DNA of 64,000 nt from Acanthopleura granulata (GCA_016165875.1 JABBOT010000009.1:14982566-15046565), one strand, 5' to 3'. Counted from the stretch's first letter, positions 52,501 through 63,738 are shown. Made by a program: numbers and translations. The notes: generated by a model from the sequence alone, not told the origin.

Positions 52501-55500
52501 TGAGCTCGTCCCCTGGCTGCCAAAGATCGGTTTACCATGGGCACCCCGGTTTTATATATTTTAAACTGTTGCCGCCATTGTACAAGCGAAATTTTTACAT
52601 GAAACATGGGACGTACAATCAGTCGATCAATTAATCTAAACTGGAATATATAAGATCTCCCTGATAATCTGTGAACCAGTTTTCTGCTTGTAGGCCAACG
52701 CGCATTTGTGCTCGTTAAAAACGCGTTTCCTCCTTTAGATAACACGGAACGAAATGTCGTGGATAAAAGCATATGTACCGAAAACAAATATCAATACGCT
52801 ACGCCATCGAAAAGTATTCTTAACAAAGACGCGCTGTTCGGCTTTCCCAAATAAAAGCATAGAGATAAGAAAGGCTGACATTTGCTGATAGATTTTTATG
52901 TCAAGTTTTGAGGCTCTATGACAACAGCTTTTGTATTTGTGCACAAAACAAATTGACACCATGTCAAACCACCATTACCCTCACCGCCACAATCATTTCA
53001 GGCAAATACTCTTTAGGGCGAACTTACCGAAGTGTTGGCAGGGATAAGGTATCCTCTGAGCATGACGTCATCCGTCGTCAAGTGTGGCACGCCAAGAGGA
53101 ACGTGCGAAATGTATCTTAGCAACTCAAAGATGGCGGCCATGGTGTAGGGCATGTTGGAGCGATCCTTCAGACTAGAGAGTCTTTCTCGACCAATCACTG
53201 CGTCTATCTCTCGCTGAATCGTCTTAACCACTTCAGGGTGCTTGGCAATGATCAGGAAGAAAGCATTTAAAGACCCGAGAGTTGTTACAGAGCCTGTAAG
53301 TAACCAGAAGATTTATTTTAATTTAATTTGTTTGGTTTTTAATTGCTATGCTGAAGAACTAAAAAAAAACTGAGAAAAGAAAGTACCTAGAATAAACCAC
53401 TGGCCTTTGACAACCACCTCACGTACTGTTTCCACGTGAGTATTTATCAGGAATCATTTTTCAGGAAAATATATATTTTATTAATATCGCTCAACGATAT
53501 CTCGGGTGCCATTGGTGTCATTTGCTTGAAGCACTGTGCGGTGACAATTTGTGTCCACGTTTCCGATTTCTGTTATCAAAAATAATCTAAAGAGACCCAC
53601 TGGCATTTTGATGAAACGTCGCAAACAGACATTTTGTAGAAAATTATATTAAGTTTTTATAAATTAATTTCTACGTTTTTTGATTTGATAATATATATGT
53701 AGCTGGCTTTGCATGTATGATGTCAGAACGACATTCTCAGTATATTCCTTTTAGAGTGTAAGGCTCAAATATTGATTGATTAAGATAAGAGTTCGGAGGT
53801 TTACGAATCCTGCAGAGATGATAAAGTATGGTGATGGCCGAATGATGTCATAAATACCCCTTATGTTCAGCCGAATGTAACCTGTGTATAATTAAATTAA
53901 GAGGGACTGTTGGTTATGAAACGTATAATGTACTTATACTTATGAAAGTTTGGTAATACACGGTTCATGGAAAGTATCTTAACTCGTCAAACAACTTCTT
54001 TCTAACCAGTGGCCAAACACCTCATCATTGGGACATGTCCATAAGAAGTTTTGTGGAATCAGGGCATTACTACTTCGTCATCTTTGTCTGAAAAAATGGC
54101 GGTCTTAGATTTCACTGCATGAATAGGCTCGTCGCGCAGATTTCAATATTTCAAGTATATCCTCACCCATACTGGTATGAACCCAGGAAGTCCAGATAGC
54201 TCTGCAATTTTCGTTCCCCACTAGGGATATCGTCCGTCTTTCCTCTCGCATTTCGGACAATCCAATGACATTCCCACATGTTTCATTGTGTCACACGAGA
54301 GTACACTGTGAGTTTTCAGCTATATACCCAAGTAAATGTAATAGCCGATTAAGTTCTCCCAGGGGATTCTTCTGCTTCAATCCGTGATTATCACAAGAAT
54401 GAAGTCTTGTATTGGAGCTTATCCTCAGCAATGAGTCCGCCACGAAATTTGGTCTTCATATTCCCTGTACCCTACATATACCAGCCGTCGAACATCGGCG
54501 CAATTACATAAACCTAAAAGCTTGTTATTTGCTAGATAATTTGACACCTTAGCACATGCGTCTAAAGCCTCTAAATCCCTTACCATGTATATATGGTGCC
54601 AGTCGATGCGCCGATTTATAGGGTGTAATTCCACATATTTTAACGCGTGAATTGACATTTCGATTATAAATTTATTTATTTATCTATTCGATTGTTTAGC
54701 GTCATGTTTAAGAAATTTTATGTAACTGTGCTCTGTATGTAATGGATTTGCCCGATTTAACCACTGACCTATGGTATTAACTGACTGTTTTCCACGTGTG
54801 ACAAACAAATGTACACACAGCACTGGTGGGAGACAAGTGGCCTTCAAAGAAAAGAGACTGCGCAAAACAGCTATACGCGGGTCGGACACCCGTACTTGTT
54901 ACCAAGGCTCCAAGAATAGTGACAACTGTCAATGTAATCTATAAATTTCCTGTCCAAGACCGAGTTAGAACCCACATTTTGTCTGTCTTATAGCGACTGA
55001 AATGCAAACTCTTTACTCACTCGGCCACAGCCAGCTGTCGATTTTGACTGCATATTACAAAACTGTATTTTAAAGCATGTGGCAAGTTTTTTTCCACAAA
55101 TTATGCCGTGTGACGGAGGCTTTAAAGAACAGACCACGTTTAAAGAAAGTAACCATCATCTAGAAGACCATTCCCTGCTGGTTCTAAATATGCTGTTGTT
55201 ATTAATTTGGCAGATTTATTCGGTACTGATTAAAATGGAAATAAACATTGACGTGCCACGGTGGACATTTCAGACCATACTTATTAGGTTTAAGCACAGT
55301 GATCTCACAGATTTTTCTTAGCTGCAAAACATCTTCTGGTGGCTACATGTCTACGTTCTACGTGACTATACATGTGACACCGTACTACACCGGCGCCTTA
55401 ATTGAAAACATAACAGTTACAGCATGTTTCGCAGCGAAGGAATTCTGTGACGTCACAGTGTTTCAGTCTGTTCAATCTGGCCCAAAAAGTGAACCTTATC

Positions 55501-58500
55501 AATTCAATCCTTATTTGCATTTTAATTATGGTAAAAAAAAAATCCAAAATATAATGAAGACCATATTTGTATTAAGCACGAAATGGCCCTTTAGGTAATG
55601 TGTACTTTATTTAAAGGTGGAATGTTCTTTTGAAAGATTTATGAAACCTGATTTATTTCGTACCCAATATTTATTTGAATACAAAACAATATTGCTTCCT
55701 TTCCCCTGGGCTCTGCCTGGTTTCCTCCCACCATAATGTTGGCTGCCGTCGTATGAGTAAAAATTTTCTTTAGTGCGGCTTAAAACACCAGTCAAATAAA
55801 TACATTAATTAATTAATTTTTCTTTAAAGTTCAAGGTAAACTTGTATCTCTTACCTGCCCCAACAACTTCCTGGATCAGGGCCTTAACGGACACGTCCTC
55901 CAACCACGCCCCTTCCCCCGAACCCCGGAGTTCTTCCTGGTAGTGTAGTAAGTAATCTATCATCCCTCGGGTCACGTTCGGGTCATAGGTGGCCTAGAGC
56001 ATTCAATAACACACTGGTAATTGGATAGCAGTGTACATCTTATCCTGCAGTCAGATTTGATTGATTTATTTATTTGTTTGGTGTTTTACGCCATGCTCAA
56101 GAATATTTCACTTATACGATGGCGGCCAGCATTATTATGGAAGGAAACCGTGCAAACCGGGGAAAACCCACGACCATCCGCAGGTTGCTGGCAGACCTTC
56201 CCATGCAAGGCCGGAGAGGAAGGCAGCATGAGCTGGGCTTGAACTCAAAGCGGCCGCATTGGTGGGAGGCTTCGGGTCATTGTGGTGCGATAACGTTCTA
56301 ACCAAATCAGCCACGGAGGCCCCCCCCTCCTCCCCCCTCCCCGCTGTCAAATGCGGGCGGTGTGCAAATATACATCTTAAATAGAGATGACCTTTCAAAC
56401 AACATCGAGTTTTTCACGCAAAATACCGGCTGGTTCGCTCACCTTCCCGAATAATATTCTGTCACGGTGTTTATTTCCACAAATAAAAAGATTTGAACGT
56501 GTATACTCTGTAGATTTGCTTTTATCGTTTTTGTAATTTATACAGAAGTTAAATATCTGAATTGTCTTCAGTCATGAAAGTGTTATTTCACATAATACAT
56601 ACATTTTACTTCTGTGATTACGTATTACTGCTTCAGACCGAAACGCCATCACGTCGGAAAAAGAAACACATTGTTTTATAACGTTCTATTCTGAGCTCAG
56701 TGATATGGCGTCACAATATATGTATAGTAAACTTTTACATTCGGATGTCACGCAACAATGAGCCAAGACGTGATAGACACAGCGCCATTTATATATCTAG
56801 GTCAAATCGAGTGGCCGTTGATTGCTCTAAAATTCATCAACCCTGCAAAGAGAGTAAAAGAGATCGACAGCATAAAATATGCCGTTTTTTTCACATTTTC
56901 TTCAGTTTTGGGGGGTGACGAGATTTTAACACCTTCGTCTTCATACTTGTGGTGTAACCGGATACCGCTGAACATTGTTTCGTACTTCGCCAAATCTGTG
57001 CATTCTCGGGATTTGACTAGGAACAAACAAGGTTCAGCGGTATCGAGTGACGCAACGAATACAGCAGTGTTAAGCCCTTAAATACCCGCTGTTCTTAGAC
57101 CTCGGCATGGTTGTTGACAACAAGTGGTGGAAAACACTCAGCTGACCATTCGAGAATGTTAGGTTTGAACCCTAATGTTGGAATGTAGCAATCTTAACGT
57201 AAGAACACGCGAACTTTTACCCCTTCCCTATAAAAGGAGGCGAGTCTTGACTGAGTGGTTAAAGCTCTTGTCTCTCCATCACTGGGATACACGAGTTGTT
57301 ATTTCACTGTAAACCACGGGCTTAGAGTCCTCGCCATTCCACTTCCCTCCAGTGTTCTCGGATCTGAGTGGCTCTGGTAGGTCTTGTTGGGTGGATGATA
57401 TGATCTTACTTGAGGTTCGCTTAATGAGGGGATATTTCCCACACTTTGTGTAGAAGCACATCATGCTCGGCTGTCACGCGCACAACTACACAGAACCTGT
57501 GATTTATATCACAGAAAAGAGCAAAATGGTTCACTTGTGTGTAGCTGTAATAGGTGATCCATGTTTCCCATTGCCTTTTACAGTACACACGCACCGAACC
57601 CCAACTGCTCATGGGTGAAAATCCGTGTGTGTCACACGGGGAGAAATAAAGTTTGTCAGATGGTTGCTGGATTACTCTGGGCACTCCGGTTTCGTCCCTC
57701 AATATATACTATGCTAGCTGATAAGAATTACACATTCAAAATTGGGTCGACAAACACCAATCAGTCAGTCTTCATTAGAAATTTAATATATTAATATTTT
57801 AAAAGAATATGCTTCCCTACTTGAATCATGCTTTGGTTCATAATCTGACCAGTTACTTTTCATGGCAATACTTGTTGTTTTCCTGTATGTGTTTGTTGTT
57901 TTTTCCTGTTGATGTTGGTGGTTTAACTACGACGAGATGCTGTAGGTAAGGGGTCGTTGTTGATGCTGTTGCACTTTGGAAATGCACATGCGTGACAGCT
58001 TGTGCCCGCTCATATATAGGACATCTTTCCTTGTTGGTTGTGTTTATAGTGGGCTATCTTTAATGCATCTTCAGTGACATATAAAAGTTCCTCTACAATT
58101 GCCGCGATGATGATTTTTCCTGGCTTCAATCTTGCATTGTAGAGATAAACTTGCTAGGACGCTAAAGTAAAAGAGCTGCACAAAAATATGATCAACTCTG
58201 TGCGGTTATTGCCATGTCGGACAATGGACAACACAAGCTCTTTTTTCTTCTGTGTAATACGTCACAGTCTTTGTACAGCTGTGTTCGTAAACCAAATACG
58301 TAAATCACAACCACTGCAGCGTAACAGCAGAAAAGGGTGTGTTTTTCTACGGCTTTGAGTTTCAGACAGGAAATGATCCTCATCCTCGATCTGGGCTTTC
58401 GTATCAGAGACTACGACATCAGATGTTTCAGCCGCTACTACGGATTCGTCACTATGGCGTGTCATAGCATGCGATGATTCAACTGCTACGTTTCAGCCTC

Positions 58501-61229
58501 TAGAAAAATTTCTAGAAGAGTTCCAGCTTTTGGAAGATGTTCAGCCACTACAACATTTCAGCCTCTAGAATACGTTCGTCCACTACAGAGTCCCAGCCTC
58601 TAAAAGACGTTCACCACTGCAACGTTTCAGCCTCTAGAATACATTCATCCACTACAAAGTCTCACTCTCTATAAGACGTTCACCACTACAAAGTTTCAGC
58701 CCCTAGAAGACTTTCATCCATTACTAAGTTTCAGCCTGTAGAAGACTTTCAGCGACTATTACGTTTCAGATTCTATAAGACGTTCAGCCACAATGACATT
58801 TCATCTTCCACGAATTGATCAGTCTGTATGAAGTTTTACTTGTTTGAATAGATTTAACAAGAGCTTCGCAACCCCACACTCGTTATGGGAGAGTGAAAAT
58901 GTCATCAAAACTTGCGGTTAATTAACTCATGTATGATTCTAACCGTTCATTTACTGACTTCAAACACTGATACCTATTAAATCTGATTCCGTGCGGGCCA
59001 CGTCTTCGCAACCTACCTTTGAGGCGTCAAAATAATTCTTGAAGAACTGCTTTGTGGACTTCCGGGCAGCTATGGCCAGTCGCCCCGGGCCATACGGGAT
59101 GTATCTGCCAATACACACAACAGCAACATTTGTGTACTCGTTAATGCCAGAAATTCAGCTCGAAACCTATAACTATTTACCTGAATAGTGATTTTCTTTT
59201 TTTTTTTAATCATTAGAAGCTAATTTCTTTGTCAACGGCCAGAAAAGTATGTTGGTCGTAAGGAAGTGAAAACGTACGTATACAATACCAGAAGCTTGAT
59301 AGCGGGCCATTGTTATAAAATATGCAAATTCGCTTCTCTCAAGACGCTTGAAGACTAATATCGAGTACATATCTGTTTTTCACATGTAGGAAAGTTCGTC
59401 AGTAACATGTAGTTAGTCAGTGGTTTACCACGGGCGTTCCGGTTTCTTCCACTCATAAAACTGACCGCCATCGCGTAAGAAAAAAAATAGTTAAGTATCG
59501 CATTAAACAGCAAAAACATTATACATTATACAGCTGTTGCATCAGCGGGTACCGTTCATGCCACATACATGCTTCAGCATCGTTTAAAATATATTTGAAG
59601 GAATGGCTTACTGCAAGAATGGAAATATGGTGAAGAAGAGAACATAGCGTGCGGACGCCCCCTCGCTTATTGAATCGTCCATAATCTGCACGTTATTCAA
59701 TACTGGGGAGCCATACTCCTCTCGTTTTCCTGTCAACTGTACACAAAAGTCATTCTACATAAAATAACGAGTATACACAATTGCTTATTATGGTGAAGAA
59801 ATAAGCAGGCAAATCAATAAAATCAATCGATCAATAACAATCAAAGCAATATGTCAAGAAAATGAACATATTTTCGAGTTTTCGAGTATATGGACAAGTG
59901 TATATCTGTTAAAATGTATATCTGCCAGCAACCTGCGGATGGTTGGCGGTTTCCCCCGGCCTCCTCCTGGTTTTCTCCCAGCAGAATGCTTTCCGCCGTC
60001 GAGTAAGTGAAATATTTTTGAGTTCGGCGTAAAACGCCTATCGGTGGTCTCCGTGATTCAATTGACCAGTGCGCTGGGGCAGAGTAATCACCCGGAAGCC
60101 TCTCACCAATACGGTCGCTTTGAGGTCAAGTCCATGCTGGCTTCCTCCTAGGTCGAAAGGGGGAAAATCTGCCAGCAGCCTGCGGATGGTCGTGGGTTTC
60201 CACCGGGCTCTGCCCGGTTTCCTTCACCATAATAAGCTGTACAGATACTCTACCCACTGAAATACTAATGCAAGTATTTTCCTCACCTAGCTCGATGATA
60301 TTCCCGCTACACGTATTCTCCTCAACAGAACAGATTTTTACGGATATTTTAGTCCCTGGAATGTAACGTTTTCGTTTTTTCTTCACCACGATGACCTCTC
60401 TGTTCAACTCACCGGAACAAACTCTACAGATATTTTAGTCCCTGGAACGTAACGCACACGTTTTTTCTTCTACATGATGACCTTCCTATTCTACTGATCA
60501 GAACAAGCTGAAAAAATATTTACTCACTAGAATGTACACGTATTCTCCTCACCAGGATGGGCTCCCTACACGCATTATATCCAACCGAACAAGAAACAGA
60601 TATTTTCGCCACTACAACGTAGCATATTCGTGTTTTCCTCACCGAAATGACGTCCTTACAAGAATTCTACTCACCAGAATGGTTAGAATATTGATAAGTG
60701 AGGGGTGGAAAACTTCGTCCAGGTTGACAGATTCTCCTCGGCGATATTTCAGCAAATCCACCACATGTTGGAGTTCGTCTTGCACCGTGTTTTCCCTGGA
60801 TTGGATGCCGTCCCCGTACATGTTGAGGATTTTATGCAGCAGTTTCCTTTGCTTCGCCCACAGAGGAGACGGCTGCAGGAACGTCGTGCTGAATGGGATC
60901 GTCTCGCCGAAGCCGGATGTGGGCGGCAGTGATCTCCCAGAGAACATGTCAGAGATGGAAGGAGACGCGTACGCTTCCCTCATCAGCTCCACGCTGTTCA
61001 GCACGACGATGCTCTGTCCGAAGATGTTGATGTGGAAGACATCGCCCCATTTCCTAGCCAGTTCGGTGAATAGGATGTGAAAAGTGTGGAGAACGGCCCA
61101 AGCACTGCCGATGACTGGCCATCCCCCGGGTCCCGGGGGAAGGTTGGTAAGTTTAAGGCAAGAGCGTGTCCTAATGAACCAAACCGACCCCAGTGTCAGC
61201 GCCACAAGTATCCAAGTCACCAAATCCAT
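49362..61229 (-). CDS. Cytochrome P450 (clan 2, microsomal type), complete seven-exon gene
   Basis: A heme-thiolate monooxygenase, expected to sit in the ER membrane and take electrons from NADPH-P450 reductase; the substrate cannot be told. Exons on the minus strand: 60675-61229, 59612-59736, 59017-59104, 55855-55993, 53028-53293, 50897-51024, 49362-49572. All introns are GT-AG and the phases agree (0,2,0,1,0,2), giving 1512 nt and 503 residues, a normal family length. Seen: hydrophobic anchor (about 3-19), hinge PPGPGGWPVIGS (31-42), C-helix WAKQR (124-128), I-helix AGSVTT (302-307), ELLR (359-362), FKPERF (412-417) and heme loop PFGVGRRSCVGE (437-448, Cys445). An in-frame TAA lies four codons before the ATG, which has G at +4. 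The signatures resemble CYP1/CYP2/CYP17-like proteins, and the exact family is open. The odd point is the missing acidic residue in the I-helix. No second P450 lies in the window. Confidence 0.95.
49730..49850 (+). mobile_element. SINE family A, 5'-truncated, in P450 intron 6
   Basis: Begins at atggtcgtgggtttc and keeps the body, tail and three AAAT units. Confidence 0.9.
50485..50600. repeat. Unnamed dispersed repeat, short copy 3 (P450 intron 6)
   Basis: aacctagtcgtcaaaaccca and cgttcgcaaacacagg match the left part of copy 1 (aacctaggcgtcaaaacca). Similarity fades after about 50530. Confidence 0.5.
50897..51024 (-). CDS. P450 exon 6 (residues 392-434), PERF region
   Basis: From acceptor TTTGTTTCAG it reads VMTNMWLIHHDENTW and then WEFKPERFLDQEG, the meander region. 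It ends GC at donor GTAAGT, and the first base of exon 7 completes Ala434. Confidence 0.95.
51400..51835. repeat. Dispersed element with internal duplication and a fold-back end (P450 intron 5)
   Basis: Two diverged units of about 150 bp share ctggatcaaggtcatgacac-like and gcaaagtataag-like segments and a tatggcccggac-like segment. A gacagacggacggac tract follows, and then an inverted repeat around cgctttcttcgaaagtggg and a gtataaaaa end. From memory, sequences of this type (a GACGGAC tract followed by a CTTTC..GAAAG hairpin) are common in mollusc and other invertebrate genomes. The Ser/Val/Arg-rich minus-strand frame here is a by-product of the tract. Confidence 0.7.
53028..53293 (-). CDS. 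P450 exon 5 (residues 303-391), I-helix to K-helix
   Basis: After acceptor TTACTTACAG it reads GSVTTLGSLNAFFLIIAKHP, then a J-helix region with REIDAVIGRERL and K-helix ELLR (Glu359, Arg362). It ends at YLIPANTS with donor GTAAGT in phase 0. The ExxR pair needed for folding is present. Confidence 0.94.
54666..54860 (-). mobile_element. SINE family C, diverged, in P450 intron 4
   Basis: (TTTA)n followed by gtttagcgtcatgtttaaga, and further on actgactgttttccacgtgt, the inverse of the body start. The middle is poorly kept. Confidence 0.5.
55698..55802 (+). mobile_element. SINE family A, 5'-truncated, in P450 intron 4
   Basis: Body from cctgggctctgcctggtttc and the tail through (AAAT)n. It ends about 52 bp before P450 exon 4, on the opposite strand to the copy at 56062. 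Confidence 0.88.
55855..55993 (-). CDS. P450 exon 4 (residues 257-303)
   Basis: Begins after acceptor CTCTAG with ATYDPNVTRGMIDYLLHY, matching the D-P-N-x-x-R-D/G-x-I-D pattern before the I-helix. It ends EVVGA plus one base, with donor GTAAGA. It is closely flanked by two SINEs in opposite orientation. At 139 bp, skipping it would shift the frame. Confidence 0.92.
56062..56322 (-). mobile_element. SINE family A, full length, in P450 intron 3
   Basis: On its own strand it runs from gcctccgtggctgatttggt to an (AAAT)n tail. It begins 69 bp from P450 exon 4 and is inverted relative to the copy at 55698. Confidence 0.92.
58485..58805. repeat. 36-bp minisatellite in P450 intron 3
   Basis: About nine imperfect units built around tttcagcctctagaa and gacgttca.ccactacaa, period 33-37 bp. 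Unit length is irregular and neither strand stays open, so it is not coding. Weak related sequence reaches back to about 58400. Confidence 0.8.
59017..59104 (-). CDS. P450 exon 3 (residues 227-256)
   Basis: Short exon between acceptor TATTGGCAG and donor GTAGGT. It translates to YIPYGPGRLAIAARKS and on to FFKNYFDASK, a typical F-G region, and leaves phase 0 for exon 4. Confidence 0.9.
59376..59515 (+). mobile_element. SINE family C, 5'-truncated, in P450 intron 2
   Basis: acatgtaggaaagttcgtca, gtggtttaccacgggcgttc, ataaaactgaccgccatcgc, then a tail with gcattaaacagcaaaaac. A third body type with a tail like that of families A and B. Confidence 0.8.
59612..59736 (-). CDS. P450 exon 2 (residues 186-227)
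   Basis: Too short for an ORF scan and found by following the frame. The acceptor is TTTGTGTACAG and the donor GTAAGC. It translates from LTGKREEYGSPVLNN to FFTIFPFL and ends with CA, which joins the first base of exon 3 to make Gln227. The sequence fits the E-F region of clan-2 P450s. Confidence 0.9.
59921..60040 (+). mobile_element. SINE family A, 5'-truncated, in P450 intron 1
   Basis: From tctgccagcaacctgcggat to ggcgtaaaacgcc, lying directly against the next copy at 60041 without an A-rich tail between them. Confidence 0.88.
60041..60240 (+). mobile_element. SINE family A, 3'-truncated, in P450 intron 1
   Basis: tRNA-like head (ggtggtctccgtgattcaat) and body up to ttccttcaccataat, then an abrupt end. 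With the preceding copy it forms a head-to-tail dimer. Confidence 0.85.
60331..60679 (-). repeat. 86-bp tandem array in P450 intron 1, ending on the exon 1 donor
   Basis: Four degenerate units: 60331-60417, 60418-60503, 60504-60589 and 60590-60679. Each runs from a cagatattttagtc-like start, through a cgttttttcttcacca-like middle, to a ctactcaccagaa-like end. The last unit holds the working splice donor of exon 1, and the first keeps an exact GTGAGT on the gene strand (60407-60412). Partial similarity continues upstream to about 60275. Confidence 0.8.
60675..61229 (-). CDS. P450 exon 1 (residues 1-185)
   Basis: Holds the start codon, N-terminal anchor, proline-rich hinge and C-helix. It ends in phase 0 at a GTGAGT donor (60669-60674). 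Reading through the donor would add only eleven unrelated residues before a stop, which supports the splice. The donor lies inside the last unit of an 86-bp tandem array. Confidence 0.95.
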
Positions 61230-61727
61230 GCTGGAAGAGCTTTAGCGCACAGTACGAGGGTCAAGCGAACACTGAACATTCTCCAGGCGTGATATAGGGA
61301 CCTTATTTCCTTTTTTTATTTTTTTTTTGACTGACAGCTTTTGATTGTATCCAGGGTTTATTGAGATTTCGCCTATCTAGGTCAATAAATCACGCGTGTT
61401 GTGCGGCCCATCTTTTAAATCTATAAGTGCGTCCCGGTCCTGTTGCGTTTACACCAGGTCACCAGTAACTATGATGCTGTGACCAACATGTAGCTAGAGA
61501 CTTCAGTTACAATAATTACTCCTACATGATAAAGTGACAGAGCAATTTATGAAAACTCTTAATTTTTGTTATAAGTTGATAAGAATAAAATTTTAGATAA
61601 CACACCTTGTGTTGTATTTTGTATTTCTGCAAAGAATATCACGTGTCAAATAAATAAAGGTGTTAGGCGGCGCGGTGCATTTCCTCCTGGCTATATTTCC
61701 GTGCTACAAAGTCATTAACAGGTGGAC

Positions 61728-61852
61728 GACGCTTAGTGCAATGTGTCATTTGCTCGTGCACCCGAGTGCCATTCCTTGTCAGCCTTAGTGCCATTTGCTC
61801 GTGCCTATTAATGCCATTTGATCGTGCACCTTAGTACCTCTTGTTCTCCGCC
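61728..61852. repeat. About 27-bp degenerate tandem repeat
   Basis: Four units of gtgccatttgctcgtgcacc, then ttagt, upstream of the P450 start. Confidence 0.7.
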
Positions 61853-61872
61853 GATATCAGATGAATAGCTGT

Positions 61873-62020
61873 ACGTCACATGTAGGAAAATTCATCTATA
61901 ATTTTCCGGTGGTTTATGCCCGGATGACTCCGGTTTCCCCATAAAGTGACCGCCATAAACTGAGTAAATTTTGAGTAATGCGTTAAAGAACTCTCAAATA
62001 TATAATAAATAAATAAATGA
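61873..62020 (+). mobile_element. SINE family C, diverged
   Basis: tcacatgtaggaaaattcat, ggtggtttatgcccggatga, taaagtgaccgccataaact and gagtaatgcgttaaagaact, then an (AAAT)-like end. Confidence 0.75.
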
Positions 62021-62130
62021 AGGCATTTCTGAACATAATGGTGCATGTCTAAGTAACTTGGCCGTATGAAGGAGTGAAGCGTGTCCATTTTATTAACAAG
62101 AATCATTTGGAAAAGTCAATTAGGGCAGGC

Positions 62131-62335
62131 TGTAAATTCAAGTCATGCTCATGCTGGCGCCCTCACCATACGTGGAAAAATCCGCCAGCAACCTGCGGAT
62201 GGCCATGTCGTTCCCCAGGCTCTGCCCTGTTTCCTCCATCCATAATGCACCCAGCCCTGGTGCAAGTGAAATATTCTAAAGTATACGGCGTGAAATTGAA
62301 AAAAAAATAATAATAAAAAAATAAATAAATAAATC
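62131..62335 (+). mobile_element. SINE family A, lacking most of the head
   Basis: Starts in the end of the tRNA-like part (gtaaattcaagtcatgctc), then the body, tail and an A-rich (AAAT)n end. Confidence 0.88.
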
Positions 62336-63738
62336 TTTAGAGGAGGAGGATGTCCTGAGAAATCAGTCTGGAACCAGAGTCATCGCCAAACGAATTCCAG
62401 GTTTGAGCTTCTGCCGACACCAGTACAGAGCGAGTACAGAGCACACTTGATGCACGAAATTTTTGCAGGGAACGTTGTTTGTAGGCAGAATCAAATCGCA
62501 GATAGGACATGGAGCCTTCGTTTGTATAGCGAGGTCAAGAGTGTTTTGTTGTGTGTCCTACTTTCTGAACCGTCATTCGTAAGGCAGACACCCTGTGTAC
62601 ACAAACAGATAGCCTTGTAGTTAAGGTTGCATAACGTATCTGAAAGTGGCGAACACTGCAGTGAACTATCTCTCTCGTTCGGACCACGTCATAGATTACA
62701 GCAACATACATATATTGCTTATATGTATAGTTGGCACGGGGATGGAGTGCAGTGTACTTAATACAAAAGAGACATCCAAATAAACTGCTGCGGTTTTTCT
62801 AGTCAGGTAATAGGTAAATAAGGAAATTTTTGTAAAATTACATGACTGAGGTAATGCATAAGCTACAAATTAATAAACACCTTGTTTGTTCATTTTTTTA
62901 CTAAAAAAACCGAAATACTTTATGTGCGAGTCACTTTTAAAGGCTAAGTGCACTAAGTATACATTGCACGCTTTGCTCGTGCGTTTTTATGGATTTCATT
63001 TCCGACACTGAACTAACGATGTCGAGAGCTGTGAAAGTAACACTGCATCGGACGTGGCTGGATTGTCTACCAACTGAACAATCAAGGCACTGAAACGTGT
63101 AAATATTTGCATGCATAAAGCAACTAATCACCCCAGGCATGTAAGGCCTTAGTTTCTACAGGGTGCTGTGCACATGGTTTCGAAAGTAACTCCAATCGTC
63201 GTCGAGAAATACATGAACACCATTATATAGACAGCGTCGTCGGTAGAGTGGTAGGGCTTGACACCCTTAGGCGTGAGGCACTATCGTGTCCGTGTTTTCA
63301 CAGGTCTCAACATGGTTGTTTAAGGGTTGGGCAATGAAACCTACACTTCTCATTCACACTGAACACTAGAGTTTGAATGATACCACGGGATCACGCGGAA
63401 TCTCCACTTCTGAGAATGAGCCTTCTGGCAAATACTTATGCTATTTTTTAAATAGTAATAATACTAATAAATTTCTAATAAAAGCAGTTTACAATAGGAT
63501 GCAAAGAATAATTAAAATGAAAAGGAAACATATTTCTGTGACTTGGGACGCCCATTCTGATTGACAAGTGATACACGATTATCAGATTTCGTTTACATTG
63601 GAGAGGCTATAGGTTACCCTACAAGGACCTTTCCCACCTAAACTAACCCACGTTCAAGCTGTGTACTCTGTTGTTCATTCCTGTCTTCGGGGTGACAATT
63701 TGTCAGGAAACTGGTAAAGCAGTATGCATATATAACGG

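Noticed and set aside
60639..60674. Read-through extension of P450 exon 1
   Set aside because: The added residues do not fit the family, and a strong GTGAGT donor leads into exon 2 in frame.
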